Positions 23,115-33,144 of a DNA stretch of 64,000 bases are shown one piece after another. The position numbers and the translations under genes are program-made. Under the pieces are notes generated by a model. The model saw only the letters and a program-made list of their open reading frames with translations, was not told the origin of the DNA and did no database searches. Source of the stretch: Maribacter sp. 1_MG-2023 (lineage in GTDB: Bacteria; Bacteroidota; Bacteroidia; Flavobacteriales; Flavobacteriaceae); NCBI RefSeq assembly GCF_030547005.1, contig NZ_JAUOPN010000001.1, positions 1 through 64,000 of the forward strand, in the 5' to 3' direction. The number at the start of each line of letters is the position of its first letter. Position 1 is the first letter of the stretch.

Positions 23115-24553
23115 GATTATGCTATTTCCTTTTTATGGTTTGCATATTGCTTACTTTGGGTGTAAAAGCTCAGAATAAGCAAATTCTATATGATTTTAAT
23201 GAAATACCGCAATCCCTTTCTGTAAACCCTGGTGTCGAAACCGATTTTAAATGGTTCGCAGGTGTGCCTTTGTTGTCTGGTATTTCTGCTTATGGGGGTT
23301 CTAATGCTATTTCCGTCAATGATATTTTTGCCAGTGATGGGGTGGATATTAATTTAAAATTTAGGGAACGGGCTTTAGATGTCCTTACGCCTAAAGATGA
23401 GTTAAGTACTACGGTACAAATGGAATATTTAAGTGGCGGATTTAGAAGTGAAAACCCGAATGTGTTTTATTCTTTTGGAGGGTATTTAGAATTCGATAAT
23501 ATTTCTTACTGGCCAAAAGACTATGCTTACTTAGTATTTGATGGTAATGCGGGTCAATTGGGTAGAAGTTATGACCTAGGTGATTTAAAGACACGGGGGT
23601 CTTTGATGAATGTTCTGCATTTTGGAGTAAATAAAAAAGTTGATCGAAATTTGACTATAGGGGCTAGGGGCAAGATTTATTCAGGAATCACCGATTATAG
23701 TTCAACATCTAATCAAGGAACTTTAAGAAATACGGAGGGTCAAAATAATAGAATCTCTACCAATTTGAATGCAGATTTACTATTGCGAACCTCAGGTCTT
23801 CAAGCTTTAGATGAAGCGAATGATTCTGAAACTTTAGGTAATGAAATAATTAGTCGAGCCCTTTTTGGTGGTGATCTTGGTTTAGGTTTTGATCTTGGTT
23901 TTACATATCACTTGTCTGAACGTACCACAGTTACTGGTAGTTTATTAGATGTCGGATTTATATATCATTCAAGTGACCCCAAAAGTTATAGCTTAAATGG
24001 AAACACTACGGTTGAAGGTATTGAAATAGATGTCTTAGAAAATTTTGCAAGCTTGGACAGGGATTTTTGGCAAGATTTAGTTGATGAAATTGAAGCTGAG
24101 GTTCCTTTTGAAACTGATACTAAAAGTTATGTTTCATTTCGACCTACAAAGTTATATGCTTCTATAAGAAATGATTTCGGAGAGCCTGTAGGTAATGGAA
24201 GTTCGCAAAGTTGTGATTGTACAGCCGGATCATCGGCAGGTGGCGAATTGAGAACTAAGTACAGGAATTCATTTGGCGGTCAACTATATATGATCAATAG
24301 ACCGAGAGGTCCGCAAATGGCATTGACCGGTTTTTACACCCGCAGAATCGGAAATGTTTTGGCATTTAAAGGAACATATACTGTAGATAAATTCAGTCAA
24401 ACCAATGTAGGTTTAGGAATGAATCTGCAAGCCGGACCTGTCAACCTTTATGTTATGGCAGATAACTTATTATCGTATAATAATATAGCGGCTACTAATT
24501 ATGCTTCGTTTCAATTCGGGTTGAATATTATATCATGGGGTCGTAGTAAGTAG
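23111..24553 (+). CDS. DUF5723-like outer-membrane protein
   Basis: 480 residues with a signal peptide (ending VKAQ). The mature protein has many amphipathic strands, with recurrent G-x-aromatic endings and a terminal strand, as in FadL-like or DUF5723 beta-barrels of Bacteroidota. A short CDCTAGSSAGG loop lies near residue 365. Role unknown; possibly transport or part of an envelope complex with the upstream lipoprotein. Confidence 0.75.
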   Translation: MRLCYFLFMVCILLTLGVKAQNKQILYDFNEIPQSLSVNPGVETDFKWFAGVPLLSGISAYGGSNAISVNDIFASDGVDINLKFRERALDVLTPKDELSTTVQMEYLSGGFRSENPNVFYSFGGYLEFDNISYWPKDYAYLVFDGNAGQLGRSYDLGDLKTRGSLMNVLHFGVNKKVDRNLTIGARGKIYSGITDYSSTSNQGTLRNTEGQNNRISTNLNADLLLRTSGLQALDEANDSETLGNEIISRALFGGDLGLGFDLGFTYHLSERTTVTGSLLDVGFIYHSSDPKSYSLNGNTTVEGIEIDVLENFASLDRDFWQDLVDEIEAEVPFETDTKSYVSFRPTKLYASIRNDFGEPVGNGSSQSCDCTAGSSAGGELRTKYRNSFGGQLYMINRPRGPQMALTGFYTRRIGNVLAFKGTYTVDKFSQTNVGLGMNLQAGPVNLYVMADNLLSYNNIAATNYASFQFGLNIISWGRSK

Positions 24554-24630
24554 CATATCTTCTTAGTTGAATTTTATTTTTTTGGCATGCTTTTTTCATA
24601 TATTACGGTGAATTTAAAATTTACAACGTT

Positions 24631-25533
24631 TTGAAAATAATTATCGCCTTAGTATTCACCTTTATTGGATTTTCTTCATTCGCTCAATCTAATTTAGATG
24701 ATTATAAATATATCATCGTACCTAAAAAGTTTGATGCTTTTAAAAATATGAACGAACACCAAACCAGCACGTTGGTAAAACATCTTTTTACTGGTAAAGG
24801 TTTTGTTGCGGTATATGACGATCAATTACCTGATGACTTAAAATTTAATAGATGTTTGGGGGTTGTCGCAGATTTACAAGATGATAGTAGTTTGTTTTCT
24901 ACCAAGACCATCATTAATTTAATAGACTGTAATGACAAGATTGTTTTTAGCACCATGCAGGGTATAAGTAAGATAAAGCAGTATAAAGAAGCATATAATG
25001 AAGCAATTAGAGAATCTATGCGTTCTTTTAATGGCATCAACTATACTTATAGTAATAAAAAAGAAAAAGAGGAGCCGGTGACCGTTAGTTTTAAAAATGA
25101 CGTTAAAAAATTAGATGAGTCTAAGGCTCATAAAGTGTTACAAGCAGAAAAGGCAGCAGAAGAAGTAAACATAAAAAGAGCGCCTACGGTAATTTCTGAA
25201 GAAACGGAGAAAACGCAGTATTATAAAGATATTACACCCGTTGAGTCGAATATTAAAAAAACAGAAATCGAGAAACCAGCCTTTAAGAGTTTGGTCATTA
25301 AAAAGCCAAGTGAGACAAGTATTTGGTATGCGCAGAAAACCGATAATGGATATCAGTTGGTAGATAGTTCGCCTAAGGTTAGAATGAATTTATTAAAAAG
25401 CTCAGCTGATAATGTCTTTATGGCAAAAACCGATAACAAAAATGGTATGGTATACCAAAAAGAGGGTAACTGGATTTTTGAATATTATGAAAATGATAAA
25501 CTAATTCAAGAAGAACTGAATATCAAATTCTAA
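24631..25533 (+). CDS. Secreted hypothetical protein
   Basis: 300 residues from a TTG start, preferred because it yields a clean signal peptide (ending SFAQ at about residue 19). The first 130 mature residues look like a folded alpha/beta domain of the LptE or DUF4136 type. A K/E-rich linker (about 150-215) and a small beta domain follow. No name is possible. It converges on rarA, with ends overlapping by four bases. Confidence 0.7.
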   Translation: MKIIIALVFTFIGFSSFAQSNLDDYKYIIVPKKFDAFKNMNEHQTSTLVKHLFTGKGFVAVYDDQLPDDLKFNRCLGVVADLQDDSSLFSTKTIINLIDCNDKIVFSTMQGISKIKQYKEAYNEAIRESMRSFNGINYTYSNKKEKEEPVTVSFKNDVKKLDESKAHKVLQAEKAAEEVNIKRAPTVISEETEKTQYYKDITPVESNIKKTEIEKPAFKSLVIKKPSETSIWYAQKTDNGYQLVDSSPKVRMNLLKSSADNVFMAKTDNKNGMVYQKEGNWIFEYYENDKLIQEELNIKF

Positions 25534-26807
25534 AAGTCATATTTCGCTTTCCATCTATTTTTTAGAAAATCGCTAAGGGCTTTTTCTCGGGCATTATTTC
25601 CAGGTTTATAGAAGGTAGTACCTTTAATTTCATCGGGTAAAAATTCTGCATCAACAAAGTTGTTCTGGTAATCGTGGGCATATTTATATTCTTGTCCGTA
25701 ACCCAAATCCTTCATTAATTTAGTTGGTGCATTTCTTAGAGGCAATGGTACTGTCAAATTCCCAGTTTGTTTTACAACTTGCTGCGCTTTACCGATCGCC
25801 ATATAACTAGCGTTACTTTTTGCTGAGGTAGCAAGGTAAATTGCACATTGACTTAATACTATACGGGCTTCGGGGTAACCAATAGCGGTAACTGCCTGAA
25901 AGGTGGTATTTGCCATCACTAAAGCAGTTGGGTTTGCCAAACCAATATCTTCTGATGCTGAAATAAGCATTCTACGGGCAATGAATTTTACATCTTCACC
26001 ACCTTCGATCATTCTTGCCAACCAATATACGGCTCCGTTAGGGTCGCTCCCTCTAATAGATTTTATAAAAGACGAGATAATATCATAATGTTGCTCACCT
26101 GTTTTATCGTACAGCACAGTATTCTTCTGCACTTTAGATAACACCAATTCGTTGGTGATGACGATGTCGTCGTCAGCTTCAGAATTGACTACAAGTTCAA
26201 AAATATTCAATAATTTTCTGCCGTCACCTCCAGACAAACGTAACAAAGCTTCCGTTTCTTTAAGTTCGATTTTTTTAGACTTTAGCAATGTGTCTTTCTC
26301 CATTGCCCTTTTTATCAGATTTTCTAAATCATCTTTTCCGAAGGCATTTAAAATATAGACCTGGCAGCGAGAGAGTAGTGCAGGTATAACTTCAAAACTG
26401 GGGTTTTCTGTGGTAGCACCAATTAACGTTACCCATCCTTTTTCAACAGCAGCTAAAAGAGAGTCTTGTTGAGATTTGCTGAAACGGTGTATCTCATCAA
26501 TAAATAAAATAGGGTTTTTAGCAGTGAATAATCCGCCAGATTGTTTCGCTTTATCGATTACTTCTCGAATGTCTTTTACACCACTATTGATAGCACTTAA
26601 AATATAGAAAGGTCGTTTGCTTTGTTCGGCAATAATGTTAGCTAAAGTTGTTTTACCAGTACCGGGAGGTCCCCAGAGTATTAATGACGGAATAATGCCT
26701 TTTTTAATTTGGTTCGTTAGTGAACCCTTTTCACCCACCAAATGGTGTTGACTAATATATTCGTCTAATGTTTTAGGCCGTACGCGTTCTGCTAAAGGTT
26801 CATTCAT
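25530..26807 (-). CDS. rarA: Replication-associated recombination protein A
   Basis: 425 residues. AAA+ ATPase with Walker A GPPGTGKT (46-53) and Walker B FIDE (102-105), sensor and lid regions, and the C-terminal tetramerisation domain ([22 protein letters not shown] region). RarA/MgsA acts at stalled replication forks, related to eukaryotic WRNIP1 and to clamp loaders. Length and motif order are those of the family. Confidence 0.96.
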   Translation of the reverse strand: MNEPLAERVRPKTLDEYISQHHLVGEKGSLTNQIKKGIIPSLILWGPPGTGKTTLANIIAEQSKRPFYILSAINSGVKDIREVIDKAKQSGGLFTAKNPILFIDEIHRFSKSQQDSLLAAVEKGWVTLIGATTENPSFEVIPALLSRCQVYILNAFGKDDLENLIKRAMEKDTLLKSKKIELKETEALLRLSGGDGRKLLNIFELVVNSEADDDIVITNELVLSKVQKNTVLYDKTGEQHYDIISSFIKSIRGSDPNGAVYWLARMIEGGEDVKFIARRMLISASEDIGLANPTALVMANTTFQAVTAIGYPEARIVLSQCAIYLATSAKSNASYMAIGKAQQVVKQTGNLTVPLPLRNAPTKLMKDLGYGQEYKYAHDYQNNFVDAEFLPDEIKGTTFYKPGNNAREKALSDFLKNRWKAKYDF

Positions 26808-26945
26808 AATACAAAAGTATACTAAACTTAAATGAGAATAAAAAAGTAACGTGCCAATTGATTGTTAAGTAAGGATTAGGATGACAATATGACCAATTTG
26901 TAAACGTTGGTAGTATAATTGTTATTCAAATACAAAATCTAGCTC

Positions 26946-27692
26946 ATGTCTGAAATGGGACATTATAAATTTTCGAACAAAGTAATTGCTATTCCGCTAT
27001 TAGCAATGATTTTGATATGGGGCGTATATTGGTTAGAATTGACTTTAGGGGTGAATTTTAATGAATTCGGGGTTATGCCCAGAACGCTTCTCGGTATACG
27101 CGGTGTTGTGTTGAGTCCGTTTATTCATGGTTCTCTAGAGCACTTATATAACAATACTATTTCTTTAGCAATTCTATTGTCAGCCTTATGGTATTTTTAT
27201 AGAGATGTCGCTTGGAAAGTAGTGTTGTACGGAATACTGTTATCAGGATTTTTAACATGGATGATTGGGCGTACATCGTACCACATTGGTGTAAGCGGAC
27301 TCATTTATGTTCTAGCAAGTTTTATTTTTTTTAAGGGGATATTTAGCTCTTACTTTAGATTGGTAGCCCTCTCGTTAATAGTTGTTTTTATTTACGGAAG
27401 CATGCTCTGGTACATATTCCCAGTAAAAGAAGGAATGTCGTGGGAAGGACATTTAGGAGGTTTCTTGACCGGATTGTTTTTAGCTAAAGTCGTGAAAGCA
27501 CGCATACCACCAACCAAAAAATATGAATGGGAAAAGAAAGATTTTAAAGAGGAAGACGACCTATTCTTACAACACTTTGATGAAAACGGAAACTTTAGAG
27601 AATTACCCACAGAGGAAGACATCGATGAAGAAAGTAATTTAAAAATTAACTACATCTTTAAAGAAAATTCTGAAAATGAATCGAAAATATAA
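26946..27692 (+). CDS. Rhomboid family intramembrane serine protease
   Basis: 248 residues. Six or so membrane helices carry the catalytic GVSG motif (S117) and H169 (EGHLGG), with the H66xxxN70 motif in helix 2. A soluble acidic tail follows (about 185-248). Rhomboids cleave membrane proteins within or near the membrane. No substrate is suggested by the neighbours. It converges on rlmB. Confidence 0.93.
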   Translation: MSEMGHYKFSNKVIAIPLLAMILIWGVYWLELTLGVNFNEFGVMPRTLLGIRGVVLSPFIHGSLEHLYNNTISLAILLSALWYFYRDVAWKVVLYGILLSGFLTWMIGRTSYHIGVSGLIYVLASFIFFKGIFSSYFRLVALSLIVVFIYGSMLWYIFPVKEGMSWEGHLGGFLTGLFLAKVVKARIPPTKKYEWEKKDFKEEDDLFLQHFDENGNFRELPTEEDIDEESNLKINYIFKENSENESKI

Positions 27693-27699
27693 TGTTGAA

Positions 27700-28434
27700 T
27701 TACAAACGTTGGCGAACTGCTTCATATAAGAATACAGCACATGCAACAGAAACATTCAATGATTCTATTTCACCAAGTAATGGCAACTTTGCCCTGTAAT
27801 CAGATGCTTTTAAAATAGAAGGTGTAATACCACGATCTTCAGCACCCATAACAATAGCGATAGAACCTGTAAAAGGAACATCGTAGACAGAATCATCTGT
27901 TTTTTCGGTAGCCGATACTATTTTAATATCCGAAGCCTGTAAATAGAAAACGGCATCTTTTAAATGGTCAACCTTAGCAATAGGTACTCTATATGCAGCA
28001 CCGGCAGAGGTTTTAATTGTATCTGCAGTTACAGGAGCGGCACCTTTCTTTTGAACAATGATTCCGTCAACTCCGGTACATTCCGCAGTTCTAATTATTG
28101 CTCCAAAATTACGTACATCTGAAAGCTGGTCCAATAATAAAAATAAAGCGGGACCTTCTTTCTCGTTCGCCTTTTCCACTAAATCTTCAAGAGTATGAAA
28201 TGCAATAGGCGAGATGTTAGCAACAGCACCTTGGTGGTTACTTTTGGTAAGCCTGTTTAATTTTTCAATAGGTACATAGACCATATTAATTTCATTACGA
28301 CGCAATAAACCTTCTAGTTCTTTCATAAGGTCCCCCTTAAGACCTTTTTGTAGAAATACCTTGTCTATCTCTTCATTTGAATTGACAGCTTCTATAATGG
28401 CTCTTAAGCCATAAATTTGAGTGGTTTTTTGCAT
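27700..28434 (-). CDS. rlmB: 23S rRNA (guanosine(2251)-2'-O)-methyltransferase RlmB
   Basis: 244 residues. N-terminal RNA-binding substrate domain (IYGLRAIIEAV) and C-terminal SpoU knot. The three SpoU motifs are present: N and R in DVRNFGAIIRTAE, MGAEDRG, and LNVSVACAVFLYE. It methylates ribose of G2251 (E. coli numbering) in the peptidyl-transferase P loop. Its start lies just downstream of the terminator that ends the 28511-29860 gene. Confidence 0.94.
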   Translation of the reverse strand: MQKTTQIYGLRAIIEAVNSNEEIDKVFLQKGLKGDLMKELEGLLRRNEINMVYVPIEKLNRLTKSNHQGAVANISPIAFHTLEDLVEKANEKEGPALFLLLDQLSDVRNFGAIIRTAECTGVDGIIVQKKGAAPVTADTIKTSAGAAYRVPIAKVDHLKDAVFYLQASDIKIVSATEKTDDSVYDVPFTGSIAIVMGAEDRGITPSILKASDYRAKLPLLGEIESLNVSVACAVFLYEAVRQRL

Positions 28435-28450
28435 GGGGCAAAGGTAAATA

Positions 28451-28480
28451 AAAACCGCCCAACATTTGTTGGGCGGTTTT
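28451..28480 (-). terminator. Terminator of the arylsulfotransferase-like gene
   Basis: AAAACCGCCCAAC and GTTGGGCGGTTTT form a strong hairpin with T-runs in both directions. It lies downstream of the gene at 28511-29860 and upstream of rlmB. Confidence 0.88.
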
Positions 28481-28510
28481 AAATTATTAGGTTAAAATAT
28501 TTTAAGAAAT

Positions 28511-29860
28511 TTATAGGTCAAGTGCTATTATTGCAGGGTCGTCTTTAGCATAGTGATATGCTCTCCAAAAAAAACCTTGTGCAGAAAATTTCCAAACAAC
28601 TTCATTTTGTTGGGTAACTTCCCAAATTCCGAAATCACCTTCTGTAATTAATGTGTTACCATTCGGTAAACGAACTGCCCCCGATACTTTTGGTGAATAT
28701 AATTCAGAATTAGTAAAACTCCAAAGAATTTCTGGTGTGGTAATAGTAGGTATGCTATTTTGAGAAAGTTCAGTTGGTAATTGAAATTCATAAACTGTAG
28801 ATTGTTCTAAATCGCCACCATTGGTATAAACAAGTATTTTACCCTGTTCAAAGAGATTAGGGTAATGATTGTTGACGAACAAACGTTCTGTAATGTTATC
28901 ATTTTGGACAGTAGGGTTTCCAAATCTGTATACCAAATCACCGCCCCTATTAAAATTTCCGCCAGAATGAGATGTAGTCTCTTCAGCATTTGTAGAATGA
29001 TCTATTACCCATACTTCGCTATAATAATTGACACTTAGAAAAATTAAATCATTCACGTCGTCATAGCTTATGCCATTAGCGTGCATAATATTACCATTTG
29101 CTGCTTCCACATAATTTAGGTTAATTAATTGAGGGTTGTCCTCAATATTACCGAAATTGAGTTTAGTGTCGTCAAGGTTTTGAATTAAGTGATTTTTGGA
29201 ATGCCATTCCCAAACAATTTCATTAGTCGTTGGGTTTATTTCTATAATTGATTCAGGATAAATGTCATTGTTTAGCTGATAACCATTTGAAATTGCCTCT
29301 TCGGCTGTCATTTTTTCCCATGCAATTGCTAAAATGTTTCCATTAGGCAATAGTTCTACGTCATGGTGGAATCTATGTTCGGTATTGGAATATTCAAAAT
29401 TCCATAAAGCATCTCCGCTTTTGTTTATTATCTGAATAATACCTCCTTGACCTCCAAATGCAAATTCTGTGTTGTCAGATTCAAGAGACGCTAAAAGAGT
29501 ACCGTCATCTAATAATAAAACATCATTGCCTATTATACGTTCACCTAATGGCCATTGATAAATTAAGTCTGCATTTTTATCCATTAAATAAACACTATTT
29601 GCAGCGGCATCATTTACTAAAATATAATGGTCTGTTATAAGTTCTTGGTTATAAATGGTGACATTGCCTAATTCGCCAACTAGTTTTTTAGTTGTATCAT
29701 AAGCGGATTCTTCAATTTCCTCTTCGGTAGTATCTGTAATTTCAATGTTTTCTTCTGAGCTTTGAAAGGTGGTGTTGTTATCACTAGAACAAGAAGTTAA
29801 AAAGGTATAAAATAAGCAAAAGATACCAGTTTTTAAGTTTATAAAGTTCAACTTAGCCAT
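28511..29860 (-). CDS. Arylsulfotransferase-like lipoprotein
   Basis: 449 residues, lipoprotein signal with lipobox ending LTSC (C24). The mature part is a six-bladed-propeller ASST-type fold with repeats such as LPNGNIL, NANGI and LPNGNTLITEGDFG. Histidines in 'HRFHHDVELLPNG' are in the position of family active-site residues. ASST enzymes move sulfate from phenolic esters to phenols, but many Bacteroidota members are uncharacterised. Solitary gene. Confidence 0.82.
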   Translation of the reverse strand: MAKLNFINLKTGIFCLFYTFLTSCSSDNNTTFQSSEENIEITDTTEEEIEESAYDTTKKLVGELGNVTIYNQELITDHYILVNDAAANSVYLMDKNADLIYQWPLGERIIGNDVLLLDDGTLLASLESDNTEFAFGGQGGIIQIINKSGDALWNFEYSNTEHRFHHDVELLPNGNILAIAWEKMTAEEAISNGYQLNNDIYPESIIEINPTTNEIVWEWHSKNHLIQNLDDTKLNFGNIEDNPQLINLNYVEAANGNIMHANGISYDDVNDLIFLSVNYYSEVWVIDHSTNAEETTSHSGGNFNRGGDLVYRFGNPTVQNDNITERLFVNNHYPNLFEQGKILVYTNGGDLEQSTVYEFQLPTELSQNSIPTITTPEILWSFTNSELYSPKVSGAVRLPNGNTLITEGDFGIWEVTQQNEVVWKFSAQGFFWRAYHYAKDDPAIIALDL

Positions 29861-30386
29861 GATTTATTTATGTTTTGTTAAAATATTAAATCTTTTTTTG
29901 TTTATAAATGAGTGCGGTTTTCAAAACATAACTGATTTTAATTATATGGACTATTTGTTTGCATAATCTTTTATTGTTGAACTTTTAGATAAATTATTTC
30001 TTTATTGGTAATACTCGTTATTAAAACTTCAACTAACTCAAAATCTATAATCCTTATCATTTATTAATTGTAATGGTTTTAAGTGGTCTAAGAATAAAAA
30101 TAATATTCCGCCATAAACTAGCAGGTTTAATTTAACACTACATTTACTGCGGTGTATATTTCTTTGGTGTTATTTTTCATTAGTAGGGGTACATTCTTCA
30201 GTTCTAATAATAGCCTCATAGGAGGGTAAATTATTAAAGTTAGACAAGGAATAATTTTGATTATACTTTTTTACTAACTTATTCTATTAAATTTTAAAAA
30301 ATCAAAATAAGGAATTGCAGATTATGATAACAGAATCTTTGAGTTTTTTATATCTATGAAACAGGTACTTTTTAAAATAGGTGTCA
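29861..30386. other. 526-base A+T-rich gap
   Basis: No open reading frame with coding character, no RNA gene and no clear hairpin on either strand. It must hold the promoter of the 28511-29860 gene on the minus strand and the 3' flank of the 30387-31172 gene. Confidence 0.6.
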
Positions 30387-31172
30387 CTACGAATTGTAAA
30401 ACTCGATTTTGTTTATAATTTTTATAATGTCAATTTTATTTTTTAAATTCAAATTCTCATTTTTAATATATTCTTCAATTTGAAATGAATTTGATTCATC
30501 AAACATACTAATGAATTTATTTTTTTTAGTTGGTATTTCCTTAATACGATCCTCACTATCTGTTTGTATAAAGTAATTTACATAATTTGTAAATTTACTT
30601 GGAATGGGGTTTACCATAGAATTTTGGGCAGGTTTACCTTCACTATAAGTTATGTATATTCTTTCGTAGACAGTATAATTGTTTCCTGTATAGATTAAAT
30701 TTAAATATCCACTTTCATATGAATTCTTTGACGTGTAAAAATTACTAAACTTTAATTGAACGTCTTTTGCTTTTAAAGTAATTTTTTCATCTTTAATCAG
30801 TGCTATTTCTTTTTCTTCAGGTAAGTTGGTTTTTTTTAGTTCTATTTCGTTGTTGTAAGCATTATATCTATAGTATACATCTCCTAGATGCTCATCATCA
30901 TAATATACTTTGCCAGGAATAAAACTATCGGTTACATATGCAGAGCCAACGTCCGGTCCTATATTATATTCAATATAATCTTGGTTGTTTTTTACCTCTT
31001 GAAATAATTTCTGCATCATTGGTGTCCATTTTTGGAAAAAATTTGCATAAGGGTCATTTTCTGAAGGTACTCCTGCTCCGGGAGCACTACCACTAATTAC
31101 CTGTGCGTTTACAATGGAGAAATTTATTGAACCGATTAAAAGAGACAAGAGTATAGTAGAGGATTTTTTCAT
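30387..31172 (-). CDS. Secreted hypothetical protein, paralogue A
   Basis: 261 residues with a signal peptide (ending VNAQ) followed by a G/S/P-rich start (SGSAPGAG). The central part is beta-rich; a conserved patch reads EGKPAQNSMVNPIPSKF and the C-terminus is helical. The adjacent gene 31184-31957 encodes a clear paralogue. The pair probably arose by tandem duplication. I do not recognise the family. Confidence 0.75.
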   Translation of the reverse strand: MKKSSTILLSLLIGSINFSIVNAQVISGSAPGAGVPSENDPYANFFQKWTPMMQKLFQEVKNNQDYIEYNIGPDVGSAYVTDSFIPGKVYYDDEHLGDVYYRYNAYNNEIELKKTNLPEEKEIALIKDEKITLKAKDVQLKFSNFYTSKNSYESGYLNLIYTGNNYTVYERIYITYSEGKPAQNSMVNPIPSKFTNYVNYFIQTDSEDRIKEIPTKKNKFISMFDESNSFQIEEYIKNENLNLKNKIDIIKIINKIEFYNS

Positions 31173-31183
31173 AACATATTTGT

Positions 31184-31933
31184 TTATAGAGAGTTAATAT
31201 ACTCAAATATAGTAATTAGATCTTCTTCGTTGGAATAATTGAAAGAATTTTCTTTAAGATAGGTTTTAACTTGCTCCTTTTTGTCTTTGTCTATTATTCT
31301 TAATATTCCATTTTTGGAGGTAGGAAGATAATCAATTCTTTCTATGTCTTGTTTTTTATAATAGAACTCTTCAAATTGAGCAAACCTACTTGGTATTGCA
31401 TTAACCATGGAATTGGCAGCAGCTTTGCCTTCGGCATATTTAACCGCCAATCTATGGTAAAGTTTAAATCGTTCCTTATCCAAGATTAAAGATAAATAGC
31501 CATTTTTGGTTTCTTTTTTCTTATTGATATAGGTTATGAATCGTAAAGTTTTGTTTAAATATTTTACACTTATATTTTTATCAGGATATAATTTTTTTGC
31601 TATTTCCTCTTCAAGGTTAGTGTCTTTAATTTCTATAATACTGTTCATAGCATTGTATCTTACAAAATAGGTACCCTGTAATTCATCTTCATAAAAAACC
31701 TGACTTTTTATAAACTTATCAGTTAAGTATGGAGAACCCATAATTTCTTCTTTGATATTGGCGGTAGATGATGGTTGATTTCTTAAATCCATCATTACAA
31801 GGTTCATCATTGGGTTTCCACCTGCGGCATTGTCAAATAAACCTGCTTCACCAGTTGGAGCACCACTTAGATTTTGAGAATAACTAAATTTCATTATACT
31901 AAATACTAATAAAATTAACGTTAAATTTTTCAT
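31184..31933 (-). CDS. Secreted hypothetical protein, paralogue B
   Basis: 249 residues from the ATG at 31933, chosen over the upstream ATG because it gives a normal signal peptide (ending SYSQ). It shares with its neighbour the S-G-A-P start, a YLTDKFI...VFYEDELQGTYFVRYN region and the EGKAAANSMVNAIPSRF patch. The two genes are 11 bases apart and co-directional. Role unknown, perhaps both subunits of one assembly. Confidence 0.75.
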   Translation of the reverse strand: MKNLTLILLVFSIMKFSYSQNLSGAPTGEAGLFDNAAGGNPMMNLVMMDLRNQPSSTANIKEEIMGSPYLTDKFIKSQVFYEDELQGTYFVRYNAMNSIIEIKDTNLEEEIAKKLYPDKNISVKYLNKTLRFITYINKKKETKNGYLSLILDKERFKLYHRLAVKYAEGKAAANSMVNAIPSRFAQFEEFYYKKQDIERIDYLPTSKNGILRIIDKDKKEQVKTYLKENSFNYSNEEDLITIFEYINSL

Positions 31934-31998
31934 AGGATATGTTTGGTTTAGGTACAATATAATTATTTCATTTTAATAAATATATGAAGCTTATTATT

Positions 31999-32061
31999 AA
32001 TATTAATGTTAAAATATAATATAATATTTTTGCTAAATACATTGTTATAAACATTAATATT
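31999..32061. promoter_or_regulatory. 12-base inverted repeat upstream of the paralogue pair
   Basis: AATATTAATGTT (31999-32010) and AACATTAATATT (32050-32061) are exact inverse repeats 39 bases apart, about 66 bases before the start of paralogue B. The A+T-rich composition raises the chance of coincidence. The 31934-32265 gap holds nothing else besides a terminator. Confidence 0.4.
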
Positions 32062-32205
32062 TACATTATTAATAATATAACTCTTAATAGGGTAAATGCT
32101 GTTTTTGGTATTCAATGGCTTGTTATTAGCGTTGCATATTATTTGAAATTATTACGTTTATCGGTTAATGTCATGTATGGATAATTAAAAATTTTGGCAT
32201 AAAAA

Positions 32206-32231
32206 AAACCTGGAAATAATTTTCCAGGTTT
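32206..32231 (-). terminator. Terminator of the SusC/SusD operon
   Basis: AAACCTGGAAA and TTTCCAGGTTT pair around TAAT. Read on the minus strand the hairpin is followed by a T-run (A-run 32201-32208 on +). It closes the operon running from 38037 to 32266. Confidence 0.85.
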
Positions 32232-32265
32232 AATTTAATAATTAATTGTTTTTAAATTCCTTTAA

Positions 32266-33129
32266 TTAATCAGGACAAATGTTAAGAATTATTTCCCCTA
32301 TACTTGGTGAAGGTCCATCAGAAAATGCAACTTCTCCATTTGGGGCTGTTATACTAAATGTAACCTCGGAATCCCAATCACCTGAAACATATTCCCAAAA
32401 CCAGGTAGTAGCTGTTTCTGGAATAATAATAGTTTCGCTCCCGGCTGATCCTGAAGTTATAGTGTAATCTGTAGCTACACCATCTACAGTAACTCTTACA
32501 GATGCACCGTTCCATCCATCTCCATAAGAATCTTCCATGTCTAAAGTATACTCACCAGGTACTGGGTCGATAGGAATACAACTAACACTAACATTGTAAG
32601 CATAAGGAGAAGCAAAGTATGATCCACCTGTAATGTTTGCATTACCGTTAACATTTGTCCAAGATGTACCATCTGACAAATTTACCTCATAACGATACGT
32701 AAAAACATCTCCACCGGTATAGTCAGATTCTGATAAACCTAAAGCGGTAGCAGATTCTTCTAAAGTAGTGTTAAACGTTATTTCCGGTAAATCTCTTGAA
32801 CCAGTAACAAATTCACTAGGTTCAAAAGTTCTTACTAATTGCTCTGCAACACTATTATCTGTGTCATCCCCTTGATTATCTGCAAACGATAAATATAGAT
32901 CAACAGATGTTATTTCTGAGTCTGGTCTGCCATTTTGAGCTTCAACAACAATCGTTAATGCCGATTCTGGTACAAATGCATTGTAAGGGGCTCCTTCTAA
33001 AGTTCTAGTTCTTAGAATAGCACTGCTTGTAATACCTTCCAGTACTTCGTCAACTATTTTGTCATCACTTTCACAGCTTGTAAATATAGCTGCTGTGAAT
33101 GCAAGAAAATATAAACTTATTTTTTTCAT
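32266..33129 (-). CDS. Lipoprotein, third gene of the SusC/SusD operon
   Basis: 287 residues with lipobox FTSC (C19). The middle is an Ig-like beta domain; the C-terminal 90 residues (EYTLDMEDSYGDGWNGASVRVTVDG) form a lectin-like or 'GDGW' beta domain found in secreted Bacteroidota proteins. Following SusD, it is likely a surface glycan- or peptide-binding protein that helps capture the substrate. No enzyme gene accompanies the operon here. Confidence 0.8.
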   Translation of the reverse strand: MKKISLYFLAFTAAIFTSCESDDKIVDEVLEGITSSAILRTRTLEGAPYNAFVPESALTIVVEAQNGRPDSEITSVDLYLSFADNQGDDTDNSVAEQLVRTFEPSEFVTGSRDLPEITFNTTLEESATALGLSESDYTGGDVFTYRYEVNLSDGTSWTNVNGNANITGGSYFASPYAYNVSVSCIPIDPVPGEYTLDMEDSYGDGWNGASVRVTVDGVATDYTITSGSAGSETIIIPETATTWFWEYVSGDWDSEVTFSITAPNGEVAFSDGPSPSIGEIILNICPD

Positions 33130-33144
33130 CTTTTTACTTTTAAA

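Noticed and set aside
29861..30386. Decayed gene in the long gap
   Set aside because: Only very short frames without similarity to the neighbours; no sign of a frameshifted protein.
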